Positions 24,624 to 33,548 of a stretch of 64,000 nucleotides of DNA are shown piece by piece (position 1 is the first letter of the stretch; every line of letters starts with the position of its first letter). Below the pieces are notes generated by a model that did not search any database, was not told the DNA's origin, and was given only the letters and a program-made list of their open reading frames with translations. The DNA comes from CAZNPW01 sp964575185 (GTDB taxonomy: Bacteria > Pseudomonadota > Alphaproteobacteria > Rhodobacterales > Rhodobacteraceae), in contig CAZNPW010000010.1 of the NCBI GenBank assembly GCA_964575185.1, forward strand, positions 1 through 64,000. The letters run 5' to 3'. The translations under genes were made by a program, and so were the position numbers.

Positions 24624-25637
24624 ATGGAGACGCGGCAGACCGGTGCGCCGGGCGGCGAGGCGGACGCAGGGGGCCTGAAGCGCCTGGCCGTCCACGGCCA
24701 GCGATACGGCATCCTGGCCGCGCTGGTGCTGGTGTGCCTGGTGCTGGCGTTCGCCAACGAATACTTCCTGACCGGACGGAACATCACGAACATCCTGCGC
24801 CAGACGTCGATCAACGGCATCCTGGCGATCGGGATGACCTTCGTGATCCTGACCCGGGGCATCGACCTGTCGGTGGGGTCGGTCGTCGCGCTGGCCGGGA
24901 TCGTGGCGGCGTCGCTGGCCAGCACGTCGGCGACGGCGTCGGTTGCGGGCGGGCCCTATCCGGCTGCGGTCGCGATCCTTGTCGGGCTCATGGTGGGCAT
25001 GGCCTGCGGCGCGGTTTCGGGTGTCGTGGTGTCGCGGTTCGCCGTCCCGGCCTTCGTGGCGACGCTCGGGATGCTGTCCGCGGCCCGTGGCCTGACGTTG
25101 CTTTACGGCGGAGGCCGACCGGTGCCGGAGCTGACACCCGCGTTCCGGGTGATCGGCACGGGGGAGGTGGCGGGCATTCCCGTGCTGGTGCTCATCTTCG
25201 CGGCGGTGTTCCTGGCCGCCTGGTGGGTGCTGTCGGCCACCCGCTTCGGCCGCCACGTCTATGCCGCCGGCGGCAACCCCCATGCCGCCACCGTTTCGGG
25301 CATCAACGTCCGGCGCATCCGGTTTCTGGTCTACCTGATCTCGGGCGGCCTGGCGGGTCTTGCCGGAATGATGCTGGCCGCGCGGACCGGATCGGCGCTG
25401 CCGCAGGCCGGGATCGCCTACGAGCTTGATGCGATCGCCGCCGTGGTCATCGGCGGCACGAGCCTTGCCGGCGGTGTCGGCCGGGTGACCGGCACGCTGA
25501 TCGGTGCGCTGCTGATCAGCGTCGTCAACAACGGCCTCGATCTGATGGGCGTCGAATCCTACTACCAGCAGGTCATCAAGGGCGTGCTGATCGTCGCGGC
25601 CGTCATGCTCGACCAGGCCCGCCATCGCCGCGAATGA
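24624..25637 (+). CDS. Sugar ABC transporter permease (RbsC type)
   Basis: A 337-residue inner-membrane permease with about ten helices. Family signatures include ITNILRQTSINGILAIGMTFVILTRGIDLSVGSVVALAG, FVATLGMLSAARGLTLLYGGG, and YAAGGNPHAATVSGINVRRIRFLVYLISGGLAGLAGM, and the C-terminal YYQQVIKGVLIVAAVMLDQ. The ATG was chosen over the GTG one codon before it. It works with the preceding ATPase and the following periplasmic binding protein. Confidence 0.96.
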   Translation: METRQTGAPGGEADAGGLKRLAVHGQRYGILAALVLVCLVLAFANEYFLTGRNITNILRQTSINGILAIGMTFVILTRGIDLSVGSVVALAGIVAASLASTSATASVAGGPYPAAVAILVGLMVGMACGAVSGVVVSRFAVPAFVATLGMLSAARGLTLLYGGGRPVPELTPAFRVIGTGEVAGIPVLVLIFAAVFLAAWWVLSATRFGRHVYAAGGNPHAATVSGINVRRIRFLVYLISGGLAGLAGMMLAARTGSALPQAGIAYELDAIAAVVIGGTSLAGGVGRVTGTLIGALLISVVNNGLDLMGVESYYQQVIKGVLIVAAVMLDQARHRRE

Positions 25638-25695
25638 AGCGGCGGTGCCACATGCGAACGACGACCGTGCAACCATGGAAAGGGAGGAGCACACG

Positions 25696-26676
25696 ATGAG
25701 GAAGACCCTGCTTGCCGTTCTGGCGACCACCGCACTGACGATGCCCGCGCTGGCCCAGGAAAAGCTGAGGATCGGGGCCGCCGTCTATGGCCTGAACGCC
25801 GAGTTCATGCAGATCTGGTCGGCCGCGCTCGAGCAGCACCCGGCCGTCAAGGACGGTCTCGTCGAACTGACGATCTTCGACGGCCGCTACGACGCGCTTG
25901 TCCAGCAGGAACAGTTCGACACCATGATCGCGCAGGATTTCGACGCGATCATCTTCGTGCCGATCGACATCGAGGCGGGTGCCGCCGCCGTCGAGGCGGC
26001 CGCCGCCGCGGGGATCCCGGTCGTGGGGTCGAACACCCGCGTCAACAGCGACAAGCTGACGTCCTATGTCGGGTCGGACGATGTCCAGTCCGGCTACATG
26101 GAGGCCAAGTATGTCCTGGACAAGATCGGCTGCACGGGCGAGGTCGTCACCATCGAAGGCCCGATCGGCCAGTCGGCGCAGATCAGCCGTCTCGAGGGCA
26201 ACATGAAGGCGCTTGCCGAGTGCCCCGAGGTCAAGGTGGTCGAGCAGCAGACCGCCAACTGGTCGCGTGCCGAGGCGCAGACGCTGATGGAAAACTGGCT
26301 GACCGCGAACCCGGGGGTGATCGACGGCATCATCGGCCAGAACGACGAGATGGCGCTTGGGGCGATCGAGGCGATCAGGGCGGCCGGGCTGAACCCGCAG
26401 GACTTCGCGATCGCGGGGATCGACGGCATCACCGACGCGCTGAGGTCGGTCAAGGCCGGTGACATGGCGTCGATCCTGCAGGATGCCCGCGCCCAGGCCC
26501 AGGGCGCGCTGGATGTCGCGGTCAAGGCGGTGAAGCCCGACTACGAGCCGATGTCGGACATCTGGAAGGTCTATACCGACATGCCGTGGAATGGCGGAGC
26601 CGACGCGGAATACAACGTTCCCTGGACCCCGGTGACCGCCGAGAACGTCGACGCGCTGCTTGCCATGCGCCAGTGA
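25696..26676 (+). CDS. Periplasmic sugar-binding protein (RbsB-like)
   Basis: A 326-residue exported solute-binding protein. The signal peptide MRKTLLAVLATTALTMPALAQ is followed by a two-lobe periplasmic binding fold (LRIGAAVYGLNAEFMQIWSAAL, DFDAIIFVPIDIEAGAAAVEAAAAAGIPVVGSNT, IIGQNDEMALGAIEAI, AIAGIDGITDALRSVKAG). GGGAGGAG lies before the ATG. The ligand cannot be told from the sequence; the gene context favours a polyol or ketose of four or five carbons. Confidence 0.94.
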   Translation: MRKTLLAVLATTALTMPALAQEKLRIGAAVYGLNAEFMQIWSAALEQHPAVKDGLVELTIFDGRYDALVQQEQFDTMIAQDFDAIIFVPIDIEAGAAAVEAAAAAGIPVVGSNTRVNSDKLTSYVGSDDVQSGYMEAKYVLDKIGCTGEVVTIEGPIGQSAQISRLEGNMKALAECPEVKVVEQQTANWSRAEAQTLMENWLTANPGVIDGIIGQNDEMALGAIEAIRAAGLNPQDFAIAGIDGITDALRSVKAGDMASILQDARAQAQGALDVAVKAVKPDYEPMSDIWKVYTDMPWNGGADAEYNVPWTPVTAENVDALLAMRQ

Positions 26677-26692
26677 CCCGGCTCTGATGGCA

Positions 26693-26728
26693 ACGCGGGA
26701 CGCGCGCACAGGCAGCGTCGTCCCGCGT
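26693..26728 (+). promoter_or_regulatory. Intercistronic hairpin after the binding-protein gene
   Basis: A perfect 10-bp stem (ACGCGGGACG paired with CGTCCCGCGT) with a 16-base loop lies between the binding-protein gene and the SDR gene, without a T tract. Such hairpins after binding-protein genes usually stabilise the upstream message and lower expression of downstream genes. Confidence 0.6.
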
Positions 26729-26785
26729 CCGCCTCTGCCCGGCCCGAGACGCCGAAACCGACAGGACGAAGGACAACGCAAGGCC

Positions 26786-27547
26786 ATGACCGGGGCAGAC
26801 CTGAACCACGAGTCCGCGCTTGCCGGAAAGGCGGCGATCATTGCCGGAGGTGCATCCGGGATCGGGGCGGCGATCGCCGCTGCATTTGCGGCCCGGGGGG
26901 CGCGGGTCGCGATCCTCGATCTCGACGCCGCCGCCGCCGCGCGTTCGGCAGCCCGCCATCCCGGCGCGATGTCCGTCGCCTGCAACGTGGCGGACCCGGC
27001 GGGTGTCGAAGCTGCCGTGGCCGCCGTCGAGACGGCCTTCGGGCGGATCGACATCCTCGTCAACTCGGCCGGTATCGTCGATCTGGCCCCGGCCGAAGAC
27101 ATCGGCCTGAAGGCCTGGCAGCGGACGCTCGACATCAACCTGACGGGCAGCTTCCTCGTCGCGCAGGCGGTGGGGCGGCGCATGATCGCCGCGGGCGGGG
27201 GGGCGATCATCAACATGGCGTCGCAGGCCGGGTCGGTCGCGATCGAGGGCCATGTCGCCTACTGCGCCTCGAAGTTCGGCGTGATCGGGCTGACCAAGAC
27301 GCTGGCGATCGAATGGGGACGGCACGGCATCACCGTGAACGCGATCTCGCCCACGGTGGTGCTGACCGAGCTGGGCCGGGCGGCCTGGGACGGCCCCCGG
27401 GGCGAGGCGATGAAGGCCCAGATCCCGACGGGGCGGTTTGCCGAACCCGAGGAGATAGCGGCCGCAGCGGTGTTCCTTGCCTCGCCGGGCGCGAGAATGG
27501 TCAACGGGGCCGACCTCGTCGTCGATGGCGGCTTCACCGCAAAGTAA
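26786..27547 (+). CDS. SDR-family polyol/ketose dehydrogenase
   Basis: A 253-residue classical short-chain dehydrogenase: AAIIAGGASGIGAAIAAAF (cofactor loop), LVNSAGIVD, the catalytic Ser in INMASQAG, YCASK (Tyr and Lys), ITVNAISPTVVLTELG, and the C-terminal NGADLVVDGGFTAK. An Asp after strand 2 (ILDLDAA) suggests NAD over NADP. It is probably the first step, oxidising an imported sugar alcohol to a ketose for the DhaK/DhaL kinase. The start is the ATG with AAGG upstream. Confidence 0.92.
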   Translation: MTGADLNHESALAGKAAIIAGGASGIGAAIAAAFAARGARVAILDLDAAAAARSAARHPGAMSVACNVADPAGVEAAVAAVETAFGRIDILVNSAGIVDLAPAEDIGLKAWQRTLDINLTGSFLVAQAVGRRMIAAGGGAIINMASQAGSVAIEGHVAYCASKFGVIGLTKTLAIEWGRHGITVNAISPTVVLTELGRAAWDGPRGEAMKAQIPTGRFAEPEEIAAAAVFLASPGARMVNGADLVVDGGFTAK

Positions 27548-27565
27548 CGGGCCCGGAGGGACGAG

Positions 27566-28558
27566 ATGCAGCGATTCATCAATGACCCGGACGACATCGT
27601 TGACGAAACCCTGCGCGGCTTCGTGCGGGCGCATGCCGGCCGGGTGCGCCTCGATCCGTCCAACGCGCGCGTCGTCGTGGCGCAGGCGGCCCCCGCGAGT
27701 GGCAAGGTCGGCATCGTGACCGGCGGGGGCTCGGGCCACGAGCCGGCCTTCATCGGCTATGCCGGCCGGGCCATGGTCGACGCCGTTGCGGTCGGAGAGC
27801 TGTTTTCCTCGCCTACCGCGAAGAGCTTTCAGGACGCGATCCGGGCGGCCGACGGTGGCGCCGGGGTCGCGGTGCTCTACGGCAACTACGCCGGCGACAC
27901 GATGAACGTGAAGATGGCCGCGCGCATGGCCGCGAAGGACGGGATCACCGTCGCCACGGTCGTCGCCAACGACGATGTCTGCTCCGCACCCCCGACCGAG
28001 CGCGAAAGACGCCGGGGTGTCGCGGGCGAGATCTTCATGTGGAAGATCGGCGGGGCGAAGGCCGCAACGGGTGCGGGCCTCGACGAGGTGGTTGCCACGG
28101 CCCAGAGGGCGATCGACAACTGCCGTTCGGTCGGGATCGGTCTGGGGCCCTGCACCTTGCCGGCCGCGGGCAAGCCGAACTTCGAGATCGCCCCCGGGAC
28201 GATGGAGGTCGGCATCGGGCATCACGGCGAACCGGGGGTGCGCGTCGAACCGCTGAAGCCGGCCGACGCCGTGGCCGACGACATGGTGGCGCTGGTGCTG
28301 GCCGACCTTGCGCCCGCTGCCGGGACCGAGGTGGCCGTCCTGGTCTCCGGTCTGGGGGCGACGCCGGTCAACGAACTGTACGTGCTCTACGACCGGATGG
28401 CCGACCGGATCGAGGCCGCCGGGCTGCGGATCCACCGCGGGCTGGTCGGGAACCACTTCACGTCGCTGGACATGGTGGGGGCCACGCTGACGGTCATGGC
28501 GCTGGACGACGAGCTGAAGGCGCTGCTTGACGCGCCGACCGATGTGCCGGGTTTCTGA
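27566..28558 (+). CDS. dhaK: DhaK-type ketose kinase, substrate-binding subunit
   Basis: The 330-residue K subunit of a dihydroxyacetone-kinase-type enzyme. It shows MQRFINDPDDIVDETLRGFV, VTGGGSGHEPAFIGYAG, VLYGNYAGDTMNVKMA and GVAGEIFMWKIGGAKAATGAG. The covalent substrate-binding His lies in the IGHHGEPGVRVEPL segment. The protein holds the ketose while DhaL supplies the phosphoryl group. In this cluster erythrulose or a similar ketose is more plausible than dihydroxyacetone, because an SDR and an RpiB-like isomerase accompany it. GGAGGG lies eight bases before the ATG. Confidence 0.94.
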   Translation: MQRFINDPDDIVDETLRGFVRAHAGRVRLDPSNARVVVAQAAPASGKVGIVTGGGSGHEPAFIGYAGRAMVDAVAVGELFSSPTAKSFQDAIRAADGGAGVAVLYGNYAGDTMNVKMAARMAAKDGITVATVVANDDVCSAPPTERERRRGVAGEIFMWKIGGAKAATGAGLDEVVATAQRAIDNCRSVGIGLGPCTLPAAGKPNFEIAPGTMEVGIGHHGEPGVRVEPLKPADAVADDMVALVLADLAPAAGTEVAVLVSGLGATPVNELYVLYDRMADRIEAAGLRIHRGLVGNHFTSLDMVGATLTVMALDDELKALLDAPTDVPGF

Positions 28559-28569
28559 GGGGGGCCGAC

Positions 28570-29214
28570 ATGGCGACGCTGGAGAATGCCGGGGCCGCCG
28601 GGATCCTGCGCGAGGTGGCCGAGGTGATCGTCGCGAACAAGGCCTATCTGAGCGAGATCGACGGCAGGATCGGCGACGGCGACCACGGCTTCAACATGGC
28701 CAAGGGCTTCGGCCGAGCGAAAGAGCGGATCGACGGGGCGACCGACACGCTGGACGCAGCGATGCGCACCCTGTCGGACGTGCTGATGTCCGAGATCGGC
28801 GGATCGATGGGGCCGCTTTACGGAACGATGTTCGCCGACATGGCCGATGCGCTGGAGGGTGCCGACCGCATCGACGCGGCCGCGTTCGGCCGGATGCTGC
28901 GGGCCGGGCTGGACGGCGTTCGGGCGATCGGATCGGCCGGGGTCGGCGACAAGACGATGCTGGATGCCCTGGCGCCGGCCGTCGCGGCCTACGAGGCGGC
29001 GCTGGCGGACGGGGCGGGCTGGTCGCAGGCCCTGGGGCTGATGAAGCGGGCGGCGGAGGCGGGCCGCGACAGCACGCGCGACATGGTCGCGAAGGTCGGC
29101 CGCTCCAGCCGCCTGGGCGAGAGGTCGCGCGGTGTCCTCGACGCCGGGGCGACGTCGTGCTGCCTGATCCTCGTCGCGCTCGCCGACGGGACGGAGCGCC
29201 GCATCGTCACCTGA
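28570..29214 (+). CDS. dhaL: DhaL-type kinase, nucleotide-binding subunit
   Basis: The 214-residue L subunit partner of DhaK. The nucleotide/metal motif GDGDHGFNMAKGF near 38-50 is intact, followed by GGSMGPLYGTMFADMA and GDKTMLDALAPAV. No DhaM or other phosphotransferase-system component is encoded nearby, so direct use of ATP is likely, although a phosphoprotein donor encoded elsewhere cannot be excluded. It starts 11 bases after dhaK and is the last gene of the operon. No clear terminator follows. Confidence 0.93.
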   Translation: MATLENAGAAGILREVAEVIVANKAYLSEIDGRIGDGDHGFNMAKGFGRAKERIDGATDTLDAAMRTLSDVLMSEIGGSMGPLYGTMFADMADALEGADRIDAAAFGRMLRAGLDGVRAIGSAGVGDKTMLDALAPAVAAYEAALADGAGWSQALGLMKRAAEAGRDSTRDMVAKVGRSSRLGERSRGVLDAGATSCCLILVALADGTERRIVT

Positions 29215-29395
29215 CGTCTGCGGGTTGCGGCGGAAGGCGGTCGCCGGGACCGGGCGCGGCGCAGCCCTCGGGATACGTCGGCCACCCTGTCACCCGGATG
29301 CCGCGGGCGTCCGCCGCATGGCGGCACGCCGTTGCGCCGGGGCTGCCCGCTTGCGCCGCGTCCTGCGGCGGTGTAGGGCCTCCGCCGGGAAGGAT

Positions 29396-29471
29396 GCCGG
29401 TGTAGCTCAGCTGGTAGAGCACGTCATTCGTAATGATGGGGTCGGGGGTTCGAGTCCCTTCACCGGCACCA
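29396..29471 (+). tRNA. tRNA-Thr (anticodon CGT)
   Basis: A complete cloverleaf. Acceptor GCCGGTG pairs with CACCGGC, the D arm is GCTC...GAGC, the anticodon stem is CGTCA/TGATG with loop TTCGTAA (anticodon CGT, reads ACG), and the T loop is TTCGAGT. The 3' CCA is encoded. Confidence 0.97.
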
Positions 29472-29577
29472 CCGCCCGCTGCGGGCGGGGTGCGCATCCT
29501 TCCTCGGCAAGGCTTTACACCTGGCCCGCGCTGACGTCTGATCGGCTCATGCGCAGCGACCCTTTCCCGGCCGCGCG

Positions 29578-30945
29578 GTGAGAACCGGCGGCCCGAGCTT
29601 CTGGTGGCAGGACATCGGCCTGCCCCCGCGCCGTGCGCCGCTGTCCGGCGACACCACCGCCGACCTGTGCATCGTCGGCGCGGGCTATACCGGCCTCTGG
29701 ACCGCGTGGTATGCGCGGCAGGCCGACCCCGGCCTCGACATCCTGATCGTGGAGCGCGACTTCGCCGGGTTCGGCGCGTCGGGGCGCAACGGCGGCTGGC
29801 TGACCGGCGGCTTTGCCTGGAACCACGCGCGCTATGCCGCCCGTGCGGGCGAGGCGGCGGTGCGGGCGATGGTCGCCGCGATGGGTGGCACGGTCGACGA
29901 GGTGATCGCGGTGACGCACGCCCAGGGGATCGACGCCGACATCCGCCGCACCGACGAACTCATGGTCGCGACGCGCCCGGCGCAGCTTTCGCGCCTGCGG
30001 GCCGAGGTGCGGCACCGCCGGGCCTGGGGCGAGGACCGCGTGACCGGGATCGGGCCCGAGGTTGCGGACCGCGTCGCGGTGCCCGGCGCGCTGGGGGCGA
30101 TGGTCGTCGGCGGCGTGGCGCGCATCCAGCCCGCGAAACTGGTGCTGGGACTCGCGCGGGCGGTGGAACGCAGCGGCGTCCGCATCGCGGAAGGCACGAC
30201 GGCGACCGGCATCGCGCCGGGCCGGGTCGACACCGACCGCGGCAGCGTGCGCGCCCGCACCGTCATCCGCGCGACCGAGGGCTTCACGGCGGCGCTGCCC
30301 GGCCACCGCCGCGACTGGCTGCCGCTGAACTCGGCCCAGATCGTGACCGAGCCTCTGGGGGCCGACGTCTGGGACCGGATCGGCTGGGCGGGGCACGAGA
30401 TCGTGGGGGACTTCGCCAACGCCTACTGCTACTGCCAGCGCACCGCCTGCGGGCGGATCGCGGTCGGGGCGCGGGGGGTGCCCTACCGGCTCGGCTCGCG
30501 GACCGACCGCGACGGGGTGCCCGACGCCGAGACGGTGCGGCGGCTGACCGCGATCCTGCACCGCCACTTCCCGGCGGCGCGCGCGGCCCGGATCGCCCAC
30601 GCCTGGTGCGGCGTGCTCGGCGTGCCGCGCGACTGGTGCGCGACGGTCGGCTGGGACGCGGGCACGCGGACGGGCCACGCGGGGGGCTACGTCGGGGTGG
30701 GCGTCAGCACGGCAAACCTGGCCGGACGCACGCTCGCGGACCTGATCGCGGGCCGCGACACCGAACTGACGCGGCTGCCGTGGGTCAACCACAGCGTCCG
30801 CCGCTGGGAGCCGGAGCCGCTGCGCTGGCTGGGGGTGAGGGGGATGTATGCACTGCTGAACGCGGCCGACCGGGCCGAGGCCCGCGGCGCGGCGCGCCCC
30901 GGCCTGCCCGCCCGGCTGGCGAGCCGCCTGATGGGCCGGGGGTAG
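29578..30945 (+). CDS. DAO-family FAD-dependent amine/amino-acid oxidoreductase
   Basis: A 455-residue flavoprotein of the D-amino-acid oxidase (DAO) superfamily. The N-terminal ADLCIVGAGYTGLWTAWYARQADP and ILIVERDFAGFGASGRNGGW bind FAD. The interior shows ARTVIRATEGFTAALPGHRR, and the C-terminus GHAGGYVGVGVSTANLAGRTLADL. Related proteins oxidise N-substituted amino acids or gamma-glutamylated amines; the substrate here is unknown. The GTG start has no strong ribosome site, and an ATG upstream is out of frame. It is monocistronic, just past the tRNA. Confidence 0.88.
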   Translation: MRTGGPSFWWQDIGLPPRRAPLSGDTTADLCIVGAGYTGLWTAWYARQADPGLDILIVERDFAGFGASGRNGGWLTGGFAWNHARYAARAGEAAVRAMVAAMGGTVDEVIAVTHAQGIDADIRRTDELMVATRPAQLSRLRAEVRHRRAWGEDRVTGIGPEVADRVAVPGALGAMVVGGVARIQPAKLVLGLARAVERSGVRIAEGTTATGIAPGRVDTDRGSVRARTVIRATEGFTAALPGHRRDWLPLNSAQIVTEPLGADVWDRIGWAGHEIVGDFANAYCYCQRTACGRIAVGARGVPYRLGSRTDRDGVPDAETVRRLTAILHRHFPAARAARIAHAWCGVLGVPRDWCATVGWDAGTRTGHAGGYVGVGVSTANLAGRTLADLIAGRDTELTRLPWVNHSVRRWEPEPLRWLGVRGMYALLNAADRAEARGAARPGLPARLASRLMGRG

Positions 30946-31125
30946 CCCGTCCGGCCGGGCAGACATCCGCCAGGGGTTGAAGGCCGGTGGCCACGCTGCG
31001 GGGCGGTGGCCGAAACCCGATGCGCCGCCAGCCCTTCGATCTGGCGAAGATGCTCGCGGTCCTGTGGCGCCGGCGGCGAAGGTTTGCGTGGCGGCCCCGC
31101 CCCTGATTCCGCACGGGCCGGGGGC

Positions 31126-31683
31126 CTAGCCTGCGGTGTTCGAGGACACGCCGACCTGGGCGGGGCGCAGCAGGCGGTCGTGGAGCATGAAGCCTTCGGT
31201 CATGATCTGGATGATCTGGCCGGCCTTGGTGCCGGGCAGCGGGGCCTCGAACATCGCCTGATGGTGCTGCGGATCGAAACTGTCCCCCACCGCCGGGGTG
31301 ATCGGACGGACGCCGTGCTTGGTCATGATGTTGGACAGCTCGCGCAGGGTCAGTTCCACGCCGTCGAGCAGCGCCGCCGATACCGCGCGCTGGTCTTCCG
31401 GCACGGCGTCGATGGCGCGCTTCAGATTGTCGTAGATCGGCAGGAGATCGCGGGCGAGGCGGGTGGAGCCATACTGTTCGGCCTCGCGCCGGTCGCGGTC
31501 GGCGCGCTTGCGGGCGTTTTCGGCATCGGCCAGCGCCCGCATGAACTTGTCGCGCAGCTCGTCGCGTTCGGCGCGCAGCGCGTCGAGCTCGTCGCCCTCG
31601 ATATACTCCTCGCCTCCGGTGTCGAGCTCGGCCCCGAGCTCGATCGGGTCCAACTTCGCGTCGTCCGTCGTGTCTTTCGTCAT
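31126..31683 (-). CDS. grpE: Nucleotide exchange factor GrpE
   Basis: The 185-residue co-chaperone that releases ADP from DnaK. A long N-terminal coiled coil (about 28-75: DELDALRAERDELRDKFMRALADAENARKRADRDRREAE) leads to the C-terminal beta-domain (GVRPITPAVGDSFDPQHHQAMFE, HDRLLRPAQVGVS). The ATG starts six bases after hrcA, the usual hrcA-grpE order. Expression is probably under HrcA/CIRCE or heat-shock sigma control elsewhere; no CIRCE element is seen upstream of hrcA here. Confidence 0.97.
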   Translation of the reverse strand: MTKDTTDDAKLDPIELGAELDTGGEEYIEGDELDALRAERDELRDKFMRALADAENARKRADRDRREAEQYGSTRLARDLLPIYDNLKRAIDAVPEDQRAVSAALLDGVELTLRELSNIMTKHGVRPITPAVGDSFDPQHHQAMFEAPLPGTKAGQIIQIMTEGFMLHDRLLRPAQVGVSSNTAG

Positions 31684-31689
31684 GTTGCC

Positions 31690-32766
31690 CTAACCCTTGG
31701 CGCGTTCGGCCACCACCCGGCCGACAAGCTGCGCCGTGTAGTCGACGATCGGCACGATGCGGCCGTAGTTCAGCCGTGTCGGACCGATCACGCCGACGGC
31801 GCCGATGATTCTGCGGTTCGCGTTCATATAGGGAGAGACGACCAGACTTGAACCCGAAAGTGAGAAAAGCTTGTTCTCGCTGCCGATGAAGATGCGGACG
31901 CCCTGCCCGGCCTCGGTCAGTTCCAGCATGTTGACGATGTCGCGCTTGCGTTCGAGATCGTCGAAGAGGTGGCGGATGCGTTCGAGGTCGTCGGTCGCGG
32001 CCTGGTCGAGAAGGTTGGCGGTGCCGCGCACGATCAGCCGCTCGAAGGGCTCGCCCGGGTGGTCCCAGACGGCGAGGCCGCTGGCGATCAGGCTGTGGGC
32101 GAGCGCGTCGATCTCTTGCCGGCGGGCGGCGATGTCGTCGGCGACGGTGCGGCGCAGGTCCGACAGGGTGCGGCCTTCGGCCAGCGCGTTCAGCAGGTTC
32201 GCGGCCTCGCGCATGGCCGACGGCGTCAGGCCGGGCGGCGGGGTGAAGATGCGGTTCTCGACCTGGCCGTCGGCGCGCACCAGCACGACGAGGGTGCGGT
32301 CGGGGCCGAGGCTCACGAACTCGATGTGGCGGATCGGGGCCTCGGACGACGGGATGAACACGAGGCTCGCCGTCCGCGTCAGGCCCGACAGCGCCGCGCC
32401 GACCTGGTCGAGCGTGGCCGCCACGTCCCCGGGCGGCGCGTCGAGCGCCGAGTCGATCCGCGCGCGGTCGCCTTCGTCGACGTGGCCCACCTCCATCACC
32501 GCGTCCACGAACATCCGCAGGCCCGCCTGGGTCGGGATGCGGCCGGCCGAGACATGGGGGCTGTCGAGGAGGCCCAGATACTCGAGGTCCTGCATGACGT
32601 TGCGGATGGTGGCGGCCGAGACCTTTTCGGACATGGTGCGGGTCAGCGCGCGGGAGCCGACCGGATCGCCCGAGCGCAGGTAGCCCTCGACCACGCGGCG
32701 GAACACCTCGCGCGAGCGGTCGGTCATCTGGGCCAGGATCTGCGAGGGGTCTTGCGGGTCGGGCAT
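31690..32766 (-). CDS. hrcA: Heat-inducible transcription repressor HrcA
   Basis: A 358-residue repressor of chaperone genes through CIRCE elements. An N-terminal winged helix (SREVFRRVVEGYLRSGDPVGSRALTR, VSAATIRNVMQDLEYLGLLDSPHVSAGRIPTQAGLRMFVD) precedes a GAF-like ligand domain ending NRRIIGAVGVIGPTRLNYGRIVPIVDYTAQLV. The start is ATG at MPDPQDP; the reading frame extends upstream but those codons would overlap the divergent rph leader. Divergent from rph with a 59-bp gap. Confidence 0.97.
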   Translation of the reverse strand: MPDPQDPSQILAQMTDRSREVFRRVVEGYLRSGDPVGSRALTRTMSEKVSAATIRNVMQDLEYLGLLDSPHVSAGRIPTQAGLRMFVDAVMEVGHVDEGDRARIDSALDAPPGDVAATLDQVGAALSGLTRTASLVFIPSSEAPIRHIEFVSLGPDRTLVVLVRADGQVENRIFTPPPGLTPSAMREAANLLNALAEGRTLSDLRRTVADDIAARRQEIDALAHSLIASGLAVWDHPGEPFERLIVRGTANLLDQAATDDLERIRHLFDDLERKRDIVNMLELTEAGQGVRIFIGSENKLFSLSGSSLVVSPYMNANRRIIGAVGVIGPTRLNYGRIVPIVDYTAQLVGRVVAERAKG

Positions 32767-32825
32767 GGGCTTGCGTCGCGGGCGGTTGCGGGCGTATCTC
32801 GCGCCTCCTGCGCGGGGGTGTCCAT

Positions 32826-33548
32826 ATGCGTCCTTCAGGACGGAAGTTAGGCGAGCTGCGGCCGGTTTCAATCGAAACCGGGGTCTCGCGCCATGCCGAG
32901 GGGTCGTGCCTCATCAAGGTCGGGGGCACGCATGTCCTGTGCACCGCGACGCTGGAAGACAAGCCGCCGCCGTTTTTGAAGAACACCGGCCAGGGCTGGG
33001 TGACGGCGGAATACGGCATGCTGCCGCGGGCCACGACGACGCGCAACCGGCGCGAGGCCGTGACGGGCAAGCAGGGCGGAAGGACGCAGGAAATACAAAG
33101 GCTTGTCGGACGGTCGCTGCGGGCCGCGGTCGATCGGCAAGGGCTGGGCGAGCGGCAGGTGGTGATCGACTGCGACGTGCTGCAGGCCGACGGCGGCACG
33201 CGCTGCGCGGCCATCACCGGCGGCTGGGTGGCGCTGCGGCTGGCGCTGGACCGTCTGGTGAAGGACCGCGCCGTGCCGAGCGATCCGATGCTCGACCACG
33301 TCGTCGCGCTGTCCTGCGGCCTCTACGCGGGGCAGGCGGTGGCGGACCTCGACTATGCCGAGGATTCGGCCGCGGGTGTCGATGCCAACTTCGTGTTGAC
33401 GGGGGCCGGCCGGCTGATCGAGGTGCAGATGTCGGCCGAGGGGTCGACCTTTTCGCCCGCCGAGATGGGGCAGCTTCTGGACCTTGCCATGGCCGGTGGG
33501 CAGGCGCTGGTCGCGGCGCAGAGGGCGGCGCTGGCCGGGGCGTCGTGA
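32826..33548 (+). CDS. rph: Ribonuclease PH
   Basis: A 240-residue phosphorolytic 3'-5' exoribonuclease that trims tRNA 3' ends. It begins MRPSGRKLGELRPVSIETGV, with EGSCLIKVGGTHVLCTATLED, TRNRREAVTGKQGGRTQEIQRLVGRSLRAAVD, DCDVLQADGGTRCAAITGG and DLDYAEDSAAGVDANFV. Rph-rdgB-hemW is a usual alphaproteobacterial order; the stop overlaps the next start (TGATG). Confidence 0.98.
   Translation: MRPSGRKLGELRPVSIETGVSRHAEGSCLIKVGGTHVLCTATLEDKPPPFLKNTGQGWVTAEYGMLPRATTTRNRREAVTGKQGGRTQEIQRLVGRSLRAAVDRQGLGERQVVIDCDVLQADGGTRCAAITGGWVALRLALDRLVKDRAVPSDPMLDHVVALSCGLYAGQAVADLDYAEDSAAGVDANFVLTGAGRLIEVQMSAEGSTFSPAEMGQLLDLAMAGGQALVAAQRAALAGAS

Noticed and set aside
29215..29395. Search for a small gene or regulatory RNA between dhaL and the tRNA
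   Set aside because: No start with a ribosome site, no conserved motif and no convincing terminator; short GC-rich stems only.
30946..31125. Possible small gene between the DAO-family oxidase and grpE
   Set aside because: No frame with a plausible start and composition; nothing else evident.
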